Positions 10,401-18,213 of a DNA stretch of 64,000 nucleotides are shown piece after piece. The notes beneath the pieces are model-generated. The model was given only the letters and a program-made list of their open reading frames with translations. It was not told the origin of the DNA and made no database searches. The stretch comes from Paenibacillus sp. BIC5C1. GTDB lineage: Bacteria; Bacillota; Bacilli; Paenibacillales; Paenibacillaceae. The position numbers and the translations under genes are program-made. The number at the start of each line of letters is the position of its first letter. The stretch's first letter is position 1. The stretch covers positions 868,001-932,000 of the forward strand of contig NZ_CP135922.1 in assembly GCF_032399705.1 (NCBI RefSeq), given 5' to 3'.

Positions 10401-12621
10401 TCCAACATATACGATTGCTGCGATTGAAGATCGCACATTGGAATCTCTATTGCTCGGCTATGAATCTGGTACTCAGGAAACGACTACCGTTTCCATTCAG
10501 CATACGGGTACGGGAAATCTGGTTCATTTATCTGCATCTCATGGCGGGGATGATTCGGATGCCTTTGTGATCACACAGCCGGATACTGAATTGGCCGCTG
10601 GAGAACAGACCCATTTTACCTTGCGTGCCAAGGACGGATTGCCAGCAGGAACATATACAGCTACGGTTACTTTGACGGCAGATCACATGTTGCCTGTCAC
10701 TTTCAAAGTAACACAGGCAGTAAATCTGCCTAATGCGCCAGCCAACCCTCGGAATCTGACAGCTGAACCTGGGGATGGTCATGTAACGTTGAAATGGGAA
10801 ACGGAACCCGATGTAGAGTATCGGATTTATATGGCAACAGATGATGATCCTGACCAAAGGGTTGAAATCACAGACAAAGCATCGTCACCTTATACGATTC
10901 CTGAGTTGGTTAACGGTAAGACCTATTACTTTGTTGTAAAAGCAGAGAATAAGGGAGGGCTTAGTGAAGCCTCCAATCAGGTCAGCGTTACTCCATCAAG
11001 CGCTCCGGGGGCACCAACAGATGTGACGGCGACTCCGGGCAACGGACAAGCCACTGTGAGATTTACAGCGCCAGCCCATGATGGTGGAAGTCCAATTACG
11101 GGATACGAGGTGACTGTATGGCCAGGGAACACGATAATTACAGGAAACGCTAGTCCAATTATAGTTCCAGGATTGAGTAATGGAACAAGCTATACGTTCA
11201 CGGTGAAAGCCATTAACGGTGCAGGTAAAAGCACAGACTCAGCTAAGTCCAATGCAGTTGTGCCTACAGCGGGCTCTACTCCGCCAACCAATCCGCCTGT
11301 AACACAAGCTCCATCGACCACACCAGTAACACCTGTCAAACCACCGACAACAGCGCCTACAACGGCAACGACAGGGGTTGATATTCTGGTTAATGGGAAA
11401 GTAGAGAATGCTGGACAAGCGACAATATCCCGGCGTGATCAACAAACCGCTTTGACGATTGTGGTGGATCAGCAGAAGCTGAACGATAGATTGGCAGCGG
11501 AAGGACAACATGCTGTTGTTACGATTCCCATTCGTCAAACGTTTGACATCTTTGTTGGTGAGCTTACTGGCGAAATGATCAGGACGATGGAAGATTATCA
11601 AGCTGTACTGGAATTCCAAACGGAGCAAGCTTCATACACCGTGCCTGCAGGGCAGATTCGCATTGGGAAGATTGCGAGTCAAGTTGGAGGGTCTAACGAC
11701 TTGCAGGGAATCAAGGTACAGATTGAAATTGCAGCTCCGACCTCTGTTCAATCGGACATTGTAGGGCGCGCAGTCGCTCAGAATGAGTTGACGCTAGTTG
11801 CACAGCCGCTTAACTTTACAGTTAATGCTGTTTATGGTGATAAGTCCGTTGAAGTCAAAAATTTTGATGCTTATGTCGAGAGAACGATTGCTATCCCAGA
11901 TGACGTGGATCCGAACAAAATTACAACTGGCGTTGTCGTGGAGCCAGACGGATCGGTTCGCCATGTTCCGACCAAAGTACGTCAAAACAATGGAAGATAC
12001 GAAGCTCAAATTAACAGTCTTACCAATAGCACATATGCAGTGGTATGGCATCCGCTACAATTTGGTGACGTAACGAATCATTGGGGTAAAGATGCTGTGA
12101 ACGACATGGGATCTCGAATGATTGTGGAAGGCGTTGGCAACGGCAACTTCAACCCTGATCGAGCCGTGACTCGCGCAGAGTTTGCCGCAATCGTTGTTCG
12201 TGGTCTAGGACTTCGCCCGGAGAGTGGAGATACACCATTTTCGGATGTTCAAACCACGGATTGGTACAACGGTGCGATTCGTACAGCACATGCTTATGGA
12301 CTGATCAACGGCTTTGAGGATGGTACTTTCCATCCGAAAGAAACCATTACGAGAGAACAGGCGATGGTCATTTTGGCAAAAGCAATGACGATTACTGGGC
12401 TGACAGACAGCTTGGATACAGAATCTTTAGATACAACGCTCCAGTTGTTCCAAGATGAGACTGCTGTATCCTCCTGGGCACGCAGCAGTGCAGCAGACAG
12501 CGTGAAGTCCGGTCTTGTGCAGGGTCGCAGTCAATCTTTACTTGTACCTAAGGGTCAGATCACACGTGCCGAGATTGCAACGATTATGCAGAGATTGCTA
12601 CAGAAGTCGAATTTAATCTAA
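7462..12621 (+). CDS. Giant S-layer-anchored surface protein: propeller repeats, six Ig-like domains, FN3, SLH
   Basis: Exported cell-wall protein of about 1719 residues. Signal peptide (hydrophobic core LLLAIILFIPSLVIG) is followed by seven similar repeats of 45-60 residues, each with a core such as LYAIWSE and a closing motif like IRVKKYDGTNW (7590-8760), fitting a seven-bladed propeller. Then come six Ig-like (BIG2-type) domains of exactly 90 residues, a divergent domain, two fibronectin type III domains (about 10730-11270), a Pro/Thr linker (11280-11370), an unassigned beta-rich module (11370-12060) and three SLH repeats to the end. No catalytic motif seen; likely adhesion or structural. 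The ATG at 7462 has GGCGGAGGG eleven bases upstream, whereas the upstream ATG at 7414 has none. It directly follows a two-component system that may control it. Confidence 0.88.
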   Translation: MISVRTISKRYNRHFRRMAHLLLAIILFIPSLVIGGGVTSAASGWSIIDGYGPTGINVNPSMRGEKPAIVEWNGEIYVAWRESIQSTPTINQIRVKKFNGSNWVSVDGAHQTNGLNYDVTKDVESPALAVYDNALYLTWTEKNASSIEQIRVKKYDGTSWMSVEGGNPVGINVNPSVKATGPKLTAFKGELYAIWGEAGKIRAKKYNGTTWTSLDGGGTDGLNVNPGSGASGPAMVVFGNDLYAMWAEKVGTGFNILRVKKYDGTNWIVADGGTGLNKVSWNNAITPFPTVINDNLYVTWVEARGGQYSTDDQIRVKKFDGITWTNIDGDGEYGINVRTGFRAFEVQLAGLNNELYAIWSENSGEMANGVPVFKIRVKKYDGNGWVLAENGRNGGLNAFGTKTASNPAITAMNGALYAVWDENDRTVVNIRAAQFTPPPPPSVTSVTMNPVTTSIMQGGSRQLSAVVNAVGEAPTTVTWNSSDATNKVAVNFTGLVTVARDATPGDYMITATSTYDNTKKATATVTVTYAPAVQSITVNPSTASLMQGESTQLTATVVAVGGAPDTVRWYSGDLSNKVTVDETGKVSVATDASPGDYTITASSAYDTGMRESAIITVTYAPAVNSVSVSPDTDSLMQGESRQLVATVNAVGGAATTVTWVSSDTDNKVAVSDTGFVTVAADAVPGNYTITATSTVDSSKLGTATMTVTYAPAVNGVIVSPDPASIMQGKSLQLGAVVEAVGGASMDVTWSSSDLTGKVVISNTGYVTVAADAVPGDYTITATSIEDGSKTGRATVTVTYAPAIHNITVNPESANVAQGRSEQLTATVTAVGGVDPSVMWTSNDSTNKVTVSTTGNVSVASDAVPGDYIITATSVSDLTKVATAVIKVTYAPAVNSVIVNPTTDTLMQGESRQLTATVDTVGRADVTVTWSSSDATNKVKVSDTGYVTVEADAEPGEYTIFATSTVDISKKGSMVLTVTAAPTYTIAAIEDRTLESLLLGYESGTQETTTVSIQHTGTGNLVHLSASHGGDDSDAFVITQPDTELAAGEQTHFTLRAKDGLPAGTYTATVTLTADHMLPVTFKVTQAVNLPNAPANPRNLTAEPGDGHVTLKWETEPDVEYRIYMATDDDPDQRVEITDKASSPYTIPELVNGKTYYFVVKAENKGGLSEASNQVSVTPSSAPGAPTDVTATPGNGQATVRFTAPAHDGGSPITGYEVTVWPGNTIITGNASPIIVPGLSNGTSYTFTVKAINGAGKSTDSAKSNAVVPTAGSTPPTNPPVTQAPSTTPVTPVKPPTTAPTTATTGVDILVNGKVENAGQATISRRDQQTALTIVVDQQKLNDRLAAEGQHAVVTIPIRQTFDIFVGELTGEMIRTMEDYQAVLEFQTEQASYTVPAGQIRIGKIASQVGGSNDLQGIKVQIEIAAPTSVQSDIVGRAVAQNELTLVAQPLNFTVNAVYGDKSVEVKNFDAYVERTIAIPDDVDPNKITTGVVVEPDGSVRHVPTKVRQNNGRYEAQINSLTNSTYAVVWHPLQFGDVTNHWGKDAVNDMGSRMIVEGVGNGNFNPDRAVTRAEFAAIVVRGLGLRPESGDTPFSDVQTTDWYNGAIRTAHAYGLINGFEDGTFHPKETITREQAMVILAKAMTITGLTDSLDTESLDTTLQLFQDETAVSSWARSSAADSVKSGLVQGRSQSLLVPKGQITRAEIATIMQRLLQKSNLI
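8779..10399 (+). repeat. Six in-frame tandem repeats of 270 bp (Ig-like domains)
   Basis: Each unit encodes one Ig-like domain ending in an Ala-Pro-Ala hinge. The hinge GCACCAGC (or close variant) recurs at 9049, 9319, 9589, 9859 and 10129, exactly 270 bp apart; the first unit begins near 8779 and the last ends near 10399. The strict spacing points to recent duplication or homogenisation within the gene. Confidence 0.85.
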
Positions 12622-12685
12622 GTAGTGATAGGTGATTAAACGATTCATGCAGTAATGGCAGGTATATCGCCTGGCTAAGAGAAAA

Positions 12686-12725
12686 GCGGAACGAGGGCTA
12701 GAACCAGCCTTCATTCCGTTTTTTT
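12686..12725 (+). terminator. Terminator after surface protein
   Basis: GCGGAA...GGCT (12686-12699) pairs with AGCC...TTCCGT (12706-12719) around a short loop, followed by seven T residues. Confidence 0.8.
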
Positions 12726-12838
12726 CATTTAGGATGTAGAGTTTTATATTCATATTCCTAATCTTCGTTTGTCTCTGGGACGCAGGCGACTTGATTAGGC
12801 ATTTTTACGGGAGAAGTATGCTTCTCTCAAGGGTGTGA

Positions 12839-12844
12839 TATAAT
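12839..12844 (+). promoter_or_regulatory. Extended -10 promoter of dus gene
   Basis: TATAAT preceded by TGA (extended -10). Predicted start near 12851 gives a leader of about 60 bases to the ATG at 12912 and argues against the earlier in-frame ATG at 12855. Confidence 0.55.
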
Positions 12845-12911
12845 CGTTCTACAAATGATGAATTATTTCGGGATAAGTGATTTCCCTAGTATGCATAGAG
12901 AGGTTTTGGAT

Positions 12912-13901
12912 ATGACGAAAGACAATTTTTGGCGTGAATTGCCACGGCCATTTTTTATACTTGCACCGATGGAAGATGTGACAGATGTGGTGTTTCGCCA
13001 TGTCGTAAGCGAAGCGGGCAGACCGGATGTGTTTTTTACGGAGTTTGCGAATACAGAGAGTTACTGTCACCCGGAGGGTAACAAAAGTGTGCGTGGGCGT
13101 TTGACTTTTACAGCGGATGAACAGCCGATTGTGGCACATATTTGGGGAGACAAGCCGGAGTTCTTCCGCGAGATGAGCATCGGGATGGCAAAAGAGGGTT
13201 TCAAAGGCATCGACATTAATATGGGTTGTCCTGTAGCTAATGTGGCAGAGAATGGGAAGGGGAGCGGTCTGATCTGCCGTCCTGCACTTGCAGCGGAAAT
13301 CATTCAGGCGGCTAAAGCCGGAGGACTGCCCGTAAGTGTAAAAACAAGGCTCGGGTTCACCGAGGTGGACGAATGGCGCGACTGGTTAACTCATATTTTG
13401 CAGCAGGACATTGTAAATTTATCCATTCACCTGCGGACAAGAGAAGAGATGAGCAAAGTCGATGCGCACTGGGAGCTGATCCCGGAGATCAAGAAACTTC
13501 GGGACGAGCTTGCACCGAATACGCTGCTAACCATTAATGGAGATATCCCAGACCGTGCGACCGGACTCAAACTCGCCGAACAGTACGGTGTGGATGGCAT
13601 TATGATTGGACGAGGCATTTTCCAGAATCCGTTTGCTTTTGAAAAGGACCCAAGAGAGCATACCACAGAGGAGTTCCTTCGTTTGCTGCGGCTGCACCTG
13701 GACCTGCATGATCAATATTCAGAGCTTGAATTGCGTTCGTTCAGCCCGCTGGCCCGCTTTTTCAAAATCTACGTCCGTGGATTCCGCGGGGCAAGTGAGC
13801 TGAGAAACAGCTTAATGAATGCCAAAACAACGACTAGAGTACGGGAATTGCTCGATGAGTTTGGAATTCAGGAACATGATAGGGCAGAGGAAAATGAATA
13901 G
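12912..13901 (+). CDS. tRNA-dihydrouridine synthase
   Basis: Reduces specific uridines in tRNA D-loops to dihydrouridine with FMN and NADPH in the cytosol. The 329-residue chain starts with the Dus FMN-barrel signature (LAPMEDVTD near residue 17), has the conserved D-I-N-M-G-C-P-V motif with the catalytic Cys, S-V-K-T-R-L-G and the phosphate-binding G-I-M-I-G-R-G. AGAGAGG lies 8 bases before the ATG at 12912. It is a stand-alone Dus of the Bacillus/Paenibacillus second type rather than the ktr-linked DusB. The following gene starts 15 bases later, so the two are probably co-transcribed. Confidence 0.92.
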   Translation: MTKDNFWRELPRPFFILAPMEDVTDVVFRHVVSEAGRPDVFFTEFANTESYCHPEGNKSVRGRLTFTADEQPIVAHIWGDKPEFFREMSIGMAKEGFKGIDINMGCPVANVAENGKGSGLICRPALAAEIIQAAKAGGLPVSVKTRLGFTEVDEWRDWLTHILQQDIVNLSIHLRTREEMSKVDAHWELIPEIKKLRDELAPNTLLTINGDIPDRATGLKLAEQYGVDGIMIGRGIFQNPFAFEKDPREHTTEEFLRLLRLHLDLHDQYSELELRSFSPLARFFKIYVRGFRGASELRNSLMNAKTTTRVRELLDEFGIQEHDRAEENE

Positions 13902-13916
13902 AATACAGGAGGTCAC

Positions 13917-14486
13917 ATGTCCTGGAGTAAACTGAAACAGCAACTGGAGAGTTTCCTTAGTCCGGCGTTAGTTGGAAGGGTCGAGTACCGGGCAACCAGC
14001 TACCGCTATTCACCTGATAAATCAGGAAATTGTTACATTACCGTAGATAAAAGGAACGTACTCAATATGAGTGATATCACTGGCTCGATCAGATGGTATC
14101 TGACGGAGCAGGAGATCAAAAACGACCCGGATTTGCTGATTCCTGTAAGTCATGAAGAGATTGAAGCCGTCAGAAAAGATACCAAAGGTACCGTTCCAGA
14201 GGATCGTCTTCAAGTCATAGCAAGAAGCAGAAAAAGCTCAGGACATGCCAAAGAGCTCCTTTCTGCGCAGGCCGCATTAAGTAAATCGAATTTTACTATT
14301 GTAGCGACTACGTTTTTATCTACTTCGATAGAGGATAATCTGGAGAGCAACGATATCTTGTTGAATATTCTGGCTTTAATAGACAGACGAGTTGGTAAAA
14401 AGAGAATCCTAAATATGTCCGAGCAGATCAAGTTAAAGCATCCAGCTGTGCAGTATTTTTATGAATTAAGGCGCAGTACGTTGTGA
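13917..14486 (+). CDS. SF0329-type conserved protein of unknown function
   Basis: A 189-residue soluble protein. The opening M-S-W-S-K-L-K and the block R-A-T-S-Y-R-Y-S-P-D-K are characteristic of a conserved family annotated as SF0329 in Bacillales and enterobacteria; no function is established. AGGAGG sits 6 bases before the ATG, the best ribosome site in this block. It follows dus by 15 bases, so an RNA-linked or housekeeping role is possible but not shown. No membrane segment or catalytic motif is visible. Confidence 0.65.
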   Translation: MSWSKLKQQLESFLSPALVGRVEYRATSYRYSPDKSGNCYITVDKRNVLNMSDITGSIRWYLTEQEIKNDPDLLIPVSHEEIEAVRKDTKGTVPEDRLQVIARSRKSSGHAKELLSAQAALSKSNFTIVATTFLSTSIEDNLESNDILLNILALIDRRVGKKRILNMSEQIKLKHPAVQYFYELRRSTL

Positions 14487-14568
14487 AAATTAATAAATTT
14501 CAATGACGGGCACCCTGTATTTAGGCTAGTCCTACTGAATATGAGCTTAACAAGAAAAGAGATGATCA

Positions 14569-14609
14569 AGTAGACTTCAACCTGCGCATGTAGGTAAGTC
14601 TACTTTTTT
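14569..14609 (+). terminator. Terminator after SF0329-type gene
   Basis: AGTAGACTT (14569-14577) pairs with AAGTCTACT (14596-14604), with an inner ACCT/AGGT pairing, followed by six T residues. Confidence 0.85.
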
Positions 14610-14673
14610 ATTGTTCAATTTTTGCTATAGCTTTTAACTATAACTCGTTATGGCATTTAAGTATCTCAGCCAA

Positions 14674-14711
14674 CCTCGTTCTGCATGATATGATAGTAGT
14701 ATACAACGAGG
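14674..14711 (+). promoter_or_regulatory. Inverted repeat covering the ribosome site of the MetE-like gene
   Basis: CCTCGTT (14674-14680) can pair with AACGAGG (14705-14711). The right arm includes the start of the GAGGGGG ribosome site of the next gene, so the stem could hide it if the transcript begins upstream. No S-box riboswitch fold is recognisable in the roughly 110 bases between the previous terminator and the start. Confidence 0.3.
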
Positions 14712-14722
14712 GGGTTTTTGAC

Positions 14723-15883
14723 ATGACTGATAAGTTCCAGATCGTAGGTAGTTTGTTGCGTCCTGAAGAGCTGCTGACATATAAAACGCAAATTGAACAT
14801 CGTGATGATATCAAATATCCATTCTATGAGAGTTTTGAAGGTTATGAAAAATGCGAGACTGAGGCCATCAAACAAGTGGTGAAAAAAGAAATCGAGCATG
14901 ACCTGTCGATTATTACAGATGGAGAGTTTTCCAAATCGATGTGGCATCTGGATTTTGTGTGGGGCTTTGGTGGAGTTGAGCGTTATATTGCAGACCATGG
15001 ATATTTTTTCCGTGATGTCGATGGATCATCAAAATATGAAACACGTAAAGATATTGGCCTGCGCATAACGGGCGAATTGAGCGGTAAAAATCATCATTTC
15101 ATTCAACTGTTCAAACAACTGCAAGACACGGCGGGTGATCAGCAAACGAAACTTTGCGTTCCATCGCCATCCCATATTTTTGGTGAACTCTCCTGGTCGG
15201 ATAATATCGGAGGTACGGATGCTGTTTATCAGAATATTCAGGAGCTTAAAGCGGGTCTTGTGAAAGCTTATAAGGAATTTGTGGAAGAATTCGCTGCGGT
15301 AGGCGGTAAAATCCTGCAAATGGATGACTGCTTGTGGGAGCTGTTTGCAGACGACAACCCGAACTCTCCGTTTACAGGGGAGCATATTAACCAAGAGGAA
15401 GTACAGGGTCTCGCTACCGAATTTATTGATATTAACAATACAGTGATTGACTTCGGCCATAGCCTGGGATTGAAAATGTGGACACATAATTGCCGCGGCA
15501 ACTATGATTCCCGCAACATGGGCGGTGGATCTTACGCGAAAATCGCGAACCTGTTCCTGAAGCAATTGAAATATGATCGTTTCTTCCTGGAGTGGGATGA
15601 TGATCGTGCGGGTTCTATCGAAGCATTGGAAGTTTTCAAGGACAGACCTGAAACGGAAATCGTATTAGGTTTGTTGTCATCTAAGACAAGTACACTTGAT
15701 GATGAAGAGCGCGTAATCCGTTTGCTTGATGAAGCATCCAAAATTATTGATAAGGATCGTCTATTGCTTTCGCACCAATGTGGCTTTGCATCCTGCGATG
15801 GCGGTAACGAACTAAGCGAAGCTGAGCAATGGGCCAAAATCGTACAAGGTCAAAAGATTGCCAAGCAATACTGGGAAAACTAA
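14723..15883 (+). CDS. MetE C-terminal-domain-like methyltransferase (YxjG/YxjH type)
   Basis: A 386-residue TIM-barrel protein like the C-terminal half of cobalamin-independent methionine synthase. Family proteins such as B. subtilis YxjG and YxjH are of similar length and belong to sulfur metabolism. The start V-G-S-L-L-R-P, the T-D-G-E block near residue 72, and the likely metal-ligand region W-T-H-N-C and H-Q-C-G-F-A-S-C near the end match the family. It lacks the N-terminal MetE domain, so folate-dependent activity is doubtful; a different methyl donor or C-S substrate is possible. ATG at 14723 follows GAGGGGG by 8 bases. Monocistronic between two terminators. Confidence 0.82.
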   Translation: MTDKFQIVGSLLRPEELLTYKTQIEHRDDIKYPFYESFEGYEKCETEAIKQVVKKEIEHDLSIITDGEFSKSMWHLDFVWGFGGVERYIADHGYFFRDVDGSSKYETRKDIGLRITGELSGKNHHFIQLFKQLQDTAGDQQTKLCVPSPSHIFGELSWSDNIGGTDAVYQNIQELKAGLVKAYKEFVEEFAAVGGKILQMDDCLWELFADDNPNSPFTGEHINQEEVQGLATEFIDINNTVIDFGHSLGLKMWTHNCRGNYDSRNMGGGSYAKIANLFLKQLKYDRFFLEWDDDRAGSIEALEVFKDRPETEIVLGLLSSKTSTLDDEERVIRLLDEASKIIDKDRLLLSHQCGFASCDGGNELSEAEQWAKIVQGQKIAKQYWEN

Positions 15884-15910
15884 TTCCGAATAGTAGCATT
15901 TTCAGCTATA

Positions 15911-15962
15911 AGAGATGACTCGCAGGACCAGCAATGGACCTGCGAGCCGTCTCTTTTTTTTA
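15911..15962 (+). terminator. Terminator after MetE-like gene
   Basis: CTCGCAGG near 15919 pairs with CCTGCGAG near 15948, extended by AGA/TCT outer pairs, followed by eight T residues. The remaining stretch to 16312 shows no further gene; a weak extended -10 (TGATACAAT, ending 16216) may serve the next gene. Confidence 0.85.
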
Positions 15963-16312
15963 TACCTCTTTTCTCCCCAAAATAACGTCGTTTCTTGCTT
16001 AAGGTTGCAGGACCATACTCGAGTAGCATAACTAAGTGCAGCCTCACAGGATGTATCTGTACCGCCATTGTATTGCGCGATAAGTGGCTCTTTCTCAGAT
16101 CGGTGATTAAGACACTGTAGGAGAGAAAGGAGTTGTTAGCATCATTGGTGAGGTTGGAATGGGAGTGAATTTAGTGGAATCTGGATGTATAGCGTGGCAA
16201 CAGGCTGTGATACAATGAAAATGAAATTGTTATACGGATTATCTCGCAAGCTGTACTTCCTCAAAAGATAAATTAGAAATATATATGTCCTATGAAAAAG
16301 GAGTTTTGCACA

Positions 16313-17020
16313 ATGAATTTGGAAGAGGTTATGGAGGAGCTAGAAGCGCTAGGGAAAGAACGAACAAAAAAAATATATATGTCCAATGGTGCACACGAAC
16401 CGCTTTTTGGAGTCGCAACTGGAGCGATGAAACCTATCGCGAAGAAAATAAAAAAGGATCAACCTTTGGCTGAGCTGCTTTACGCTACGGGGAACTATGA
16501 TGCCATGTACTTTGCTGGCGTGATTGCCGATCCCCAAGCGATGACAGAAGCTGATTTTGACCGTTGGATCGATGCCGCTTATTTTTACATGATCTCTGAC
16601 TTCATCGTTTCCGTCACGTTGGCAGAGACGGATATTGCCCAAGCGGTTTCGGACAAGTGGATCGCGAGCGGGGATGATTTGAAAATGTCAGCTGGATGGA
16701 GCTGTTATTGCTGGTTACTCGGTAGCCGACCAGATAGCGAATTCTCCGAAAGTAAGCTAAACGATATGCTCAAACAGGTAGAACAGACGATTCACGAATC
16801 ACCTGAACGCACCAAGTATTCCATGAACAACTTTCTCTACACCGTTGCAGTTTCCTACCTTCCGTTGCATGATCAGGCGGTGGAGACGGCCAAGGTCGTG
16901 GGCCCTGTTGAAGTCAACAAGGACAAGCCCAAGAGCAAGTTCCTGCAAGCATCCGAAAATATTCAAAAGGCAGTGGAGAAAGAGCGCACTGGATTCAAGC
17001 GTAAATATGTAAGATGTTAA
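16313..17020 (+). CDS. DNA alkylation repair protein (AlkD-like HEAT-repeat fold)
   Basis: A 235-residue all-helical cytosolic protein of the AlkC/AlkD superfamily, which excises bulky or charged alkylated bases through ALK (HEAT-like) repeats. Visible hallmarks are the opening helix E-x-L-E-x-L-G, P-L-F-G-V, A-T-G-N-Y-D-A-M-Y, and the central D-x-W-x-x-S/A stretch around residue 82. The family member here belongs to the Bacillus group often annotated as DNA alkylation repair enzyme without tested activity. AAAAAGGAG (16295-16303) lies 9 bases before ATG 16313, so the frame's earlier start at 16292 is not used. Single-gene unit. Confidence 0.8.
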   Translation: MNLEEVMEELEALGKERTKKIYMSNGAHEPLFGVATGAMKPIAKKIKKDQPLAELLYATGNYDAMYFAGVIADPQAMTEADFDRWIDAAYFYMISDFIVSVTLAETDIAQAVSDKWIASGDDLKMSAGWSCYCWLLGSRPDSEFSESKLNDMLKQVEQTIHESPERTKYSMNNFLYTVAVSYLPLHDQAVETAKVVGPVEVNKDKPKSKFLQASENIQKAVEKERTGFKRKYVRC

Positions 17021-17095
17021 GCTGAATAGTTGTCGTCAGTTTTGGTATAGAGAACATTAAAATCTGCATTATTTAGTTGTATATAGATAATTGAA

Positions 17096-17122
17096 AACAC
17101 GCCATTTATAGGCGTGTTTTTT
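17096..17122 (+). terminator. Terminator after AlkD-like gene
   Basis: AACACGCC (17096-17103) pairs with GGCGTGTT (17111-17118) over a 7-base loop, followed by T residues to 17122. Confidence 0.85.
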
Positions 17123-17197
17123 GTGTTTACAGCTGGATACTAAAAATGTAACAGCATCAAATATACGCATTTTATAAGGACCCGGAGCGTTTACTTT

Positions 17198-17767
17198 TTA
17201 ATTACTTCTAACCATTTCTTTAGCTTGCTGCCTGCCTGCCGCGAGGAAGCTGTCGCTTAGTTCAGGATCATTAACAGAGCGTGCAAGAACAAGCGAACCA
17301 ACTAGTGTACTAAACAGTGCACGACTTTTGGACACATCCATATCTGCTAGATCGGAGATAAAAGTAACCATCCGCTCCAGTTCATGAGTGAATACCTGCC
17401 GAACTTCTTCGGAAGAGCGGGATATTTCGCCGGAAAGGGCAGGGAAAATACAGCTCATTTCCGTTTTGTCACGGTGATAGGGACTGAGATAATAATCAAT
17501 GACTGTATTAATCTTGGGGTTCTGCTCTTCCTGATCTGCGACTTTCTGAAGAAGTGCGATGGTATCGCTAATGGCATATTCACAGGCTTCGGCAACCAGT
17601 TGTTCCTTGTTGTCAAAGTGCGAATAGAACCCTCCATGAGTCAATCCGGCTCCCTTCATAATGAACGGTACACTGACGTCCTGAATACCGTTGGTGCGAA
17701 AAGCCCGAGCGGCACTCTCAACAATCTTACCTCGTACTTTTATTTTATGGCCTTTGGGATAGGGCAT
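17198..17767 (-). CDS. TetR family repressor
   Basis: A 189-residue regulator with an N-terminal helix-turn-helix (about 12-55; the motif G-G-F-Y-S-H-F-x-N-K-E-x-L is diagnostic) and a helical ligand domain of the TetR_C type seen in YxaF/LmrA-like repressors. GGAG lies 9 bases before the ATG at 17767; the earlier ATG at 17773 is too close to it. It is divergent from the lpd/HlyD/ABC-2 operon. Its own promoter and that of the operon both overlap ATCAT-containing inverted or direct repeats, so it most likely represses both. Ligand unknown, probably the compound exported by the operon. Confidence 0.88.
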   Translation of the reverse strand: MPYPKGHKIKVRGKIVESAARAFRTNGIQDVSVPFIMKGAGLTHGGFYSHFDNKEQLVAEACEYAISDTIALLQKVADQEEQNPKINTVIDYYLSPYHRDKTEMSCIFPALSGEISRSSEEVRQVFTHELERMVTFISDLADMDVSKSRALFSTLVGSLVLARSVNDPELSDSFLAAGRQQAKEMVRSN

Positions 17768-17829
17768 TATCATTCACTCCATAGCTTCATCATTCTATAG
17801 CAATTGAACTAAAGAATATTTACACCTTG

Positions 17830-18012
17830 CACTCCGATGACAGAACAACCTTCTGATCGCTGTTATCCCCAGATTTTTTTTGAATCCCTTTTCCAAAAGG
17901 GAAAATCCGGTGATAAAGGCGAAGCATATGCTTCCGATGCAGCTTTCTTTCAGAAAGCTTTTAGCTTCGCTTCCTCAGGTAATTTCTGTCCTCTCCGTTC
18001 TCGTGTAAATTT
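17830..18012. other. Structured non-coding stretch in the tetR leader
   Basis: About 180 bases without a credible gene, richer in pairing potential than the flanks. TCCCTTTTCC/AAAAGGGA forms a hairpin near 17885-17904 and GAAAGCTTTTAGCTTC-type repeats lie near 17952. It would be the 5' leader of the minus-strand tetR transcript. It has the look of a dispersed intergenic element but this cannot be checked from one copy. Confidence 0.3.
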
Positions 18013-18038
18013 GTAGTTCAATTTTTATACTTTCAAAA

Positions 18039-18068
18039 TATTATAGTCATCATAATAAAGCTTGTCAA
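18039..18068 (-). promoter_or_regulatory. tetR promoter with overlapping operator
   Basis: On the minus strand, TTGACA (18063-18068) and TATAAT (18040-18045) are separated by 17 bp, a consensus sigma-A promoter. A small palindrome (TATTAT 18039-18044 with ATAATA 18052-18057) spans the -10 and contains an ATCAT core also present in the facing operator. Confidence 0.75.
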
Positions 18069-18116
18069 TTTGGCGACTGGATGTCTGTTGATTTACAAAG
18101 GGGCCAAATACGGTTA

Positions 18117-18185
18117 TTGACTGTGTTAAAATATGATGGTTATAATATATTAAGATCATCATATATTAAGATCATCATATTTTAA
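18117..18185 (+). promoter_or_regulatory. lpd operon promoter and TetR-type operators
   Basis: TTGACT (18117-18122), 18-bp spacer, TATAAT (18141-18146). A perfect 13-bp inverted repeat flanks the start region (18126-18138 with 18173-18185), and inside it a 16-bp unit, TATATTAAGATCATCA, is repeated twice back to back (18146-18161, 18162-18177). The arrangement suggests two repressor dimers over the promoter. Confidence 0.75.
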
Positions 18186-18213
18186 ATCGACTGCAAATCG
18201 GGGGAATCAGGAT

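Noticed and set aside
12855..12911. Upstream in-frame ATG of the dus gene
   Set aside because: It lies a few bases after the predicted transcription start and has no ribosome site; 12912 has AGAGAGG.
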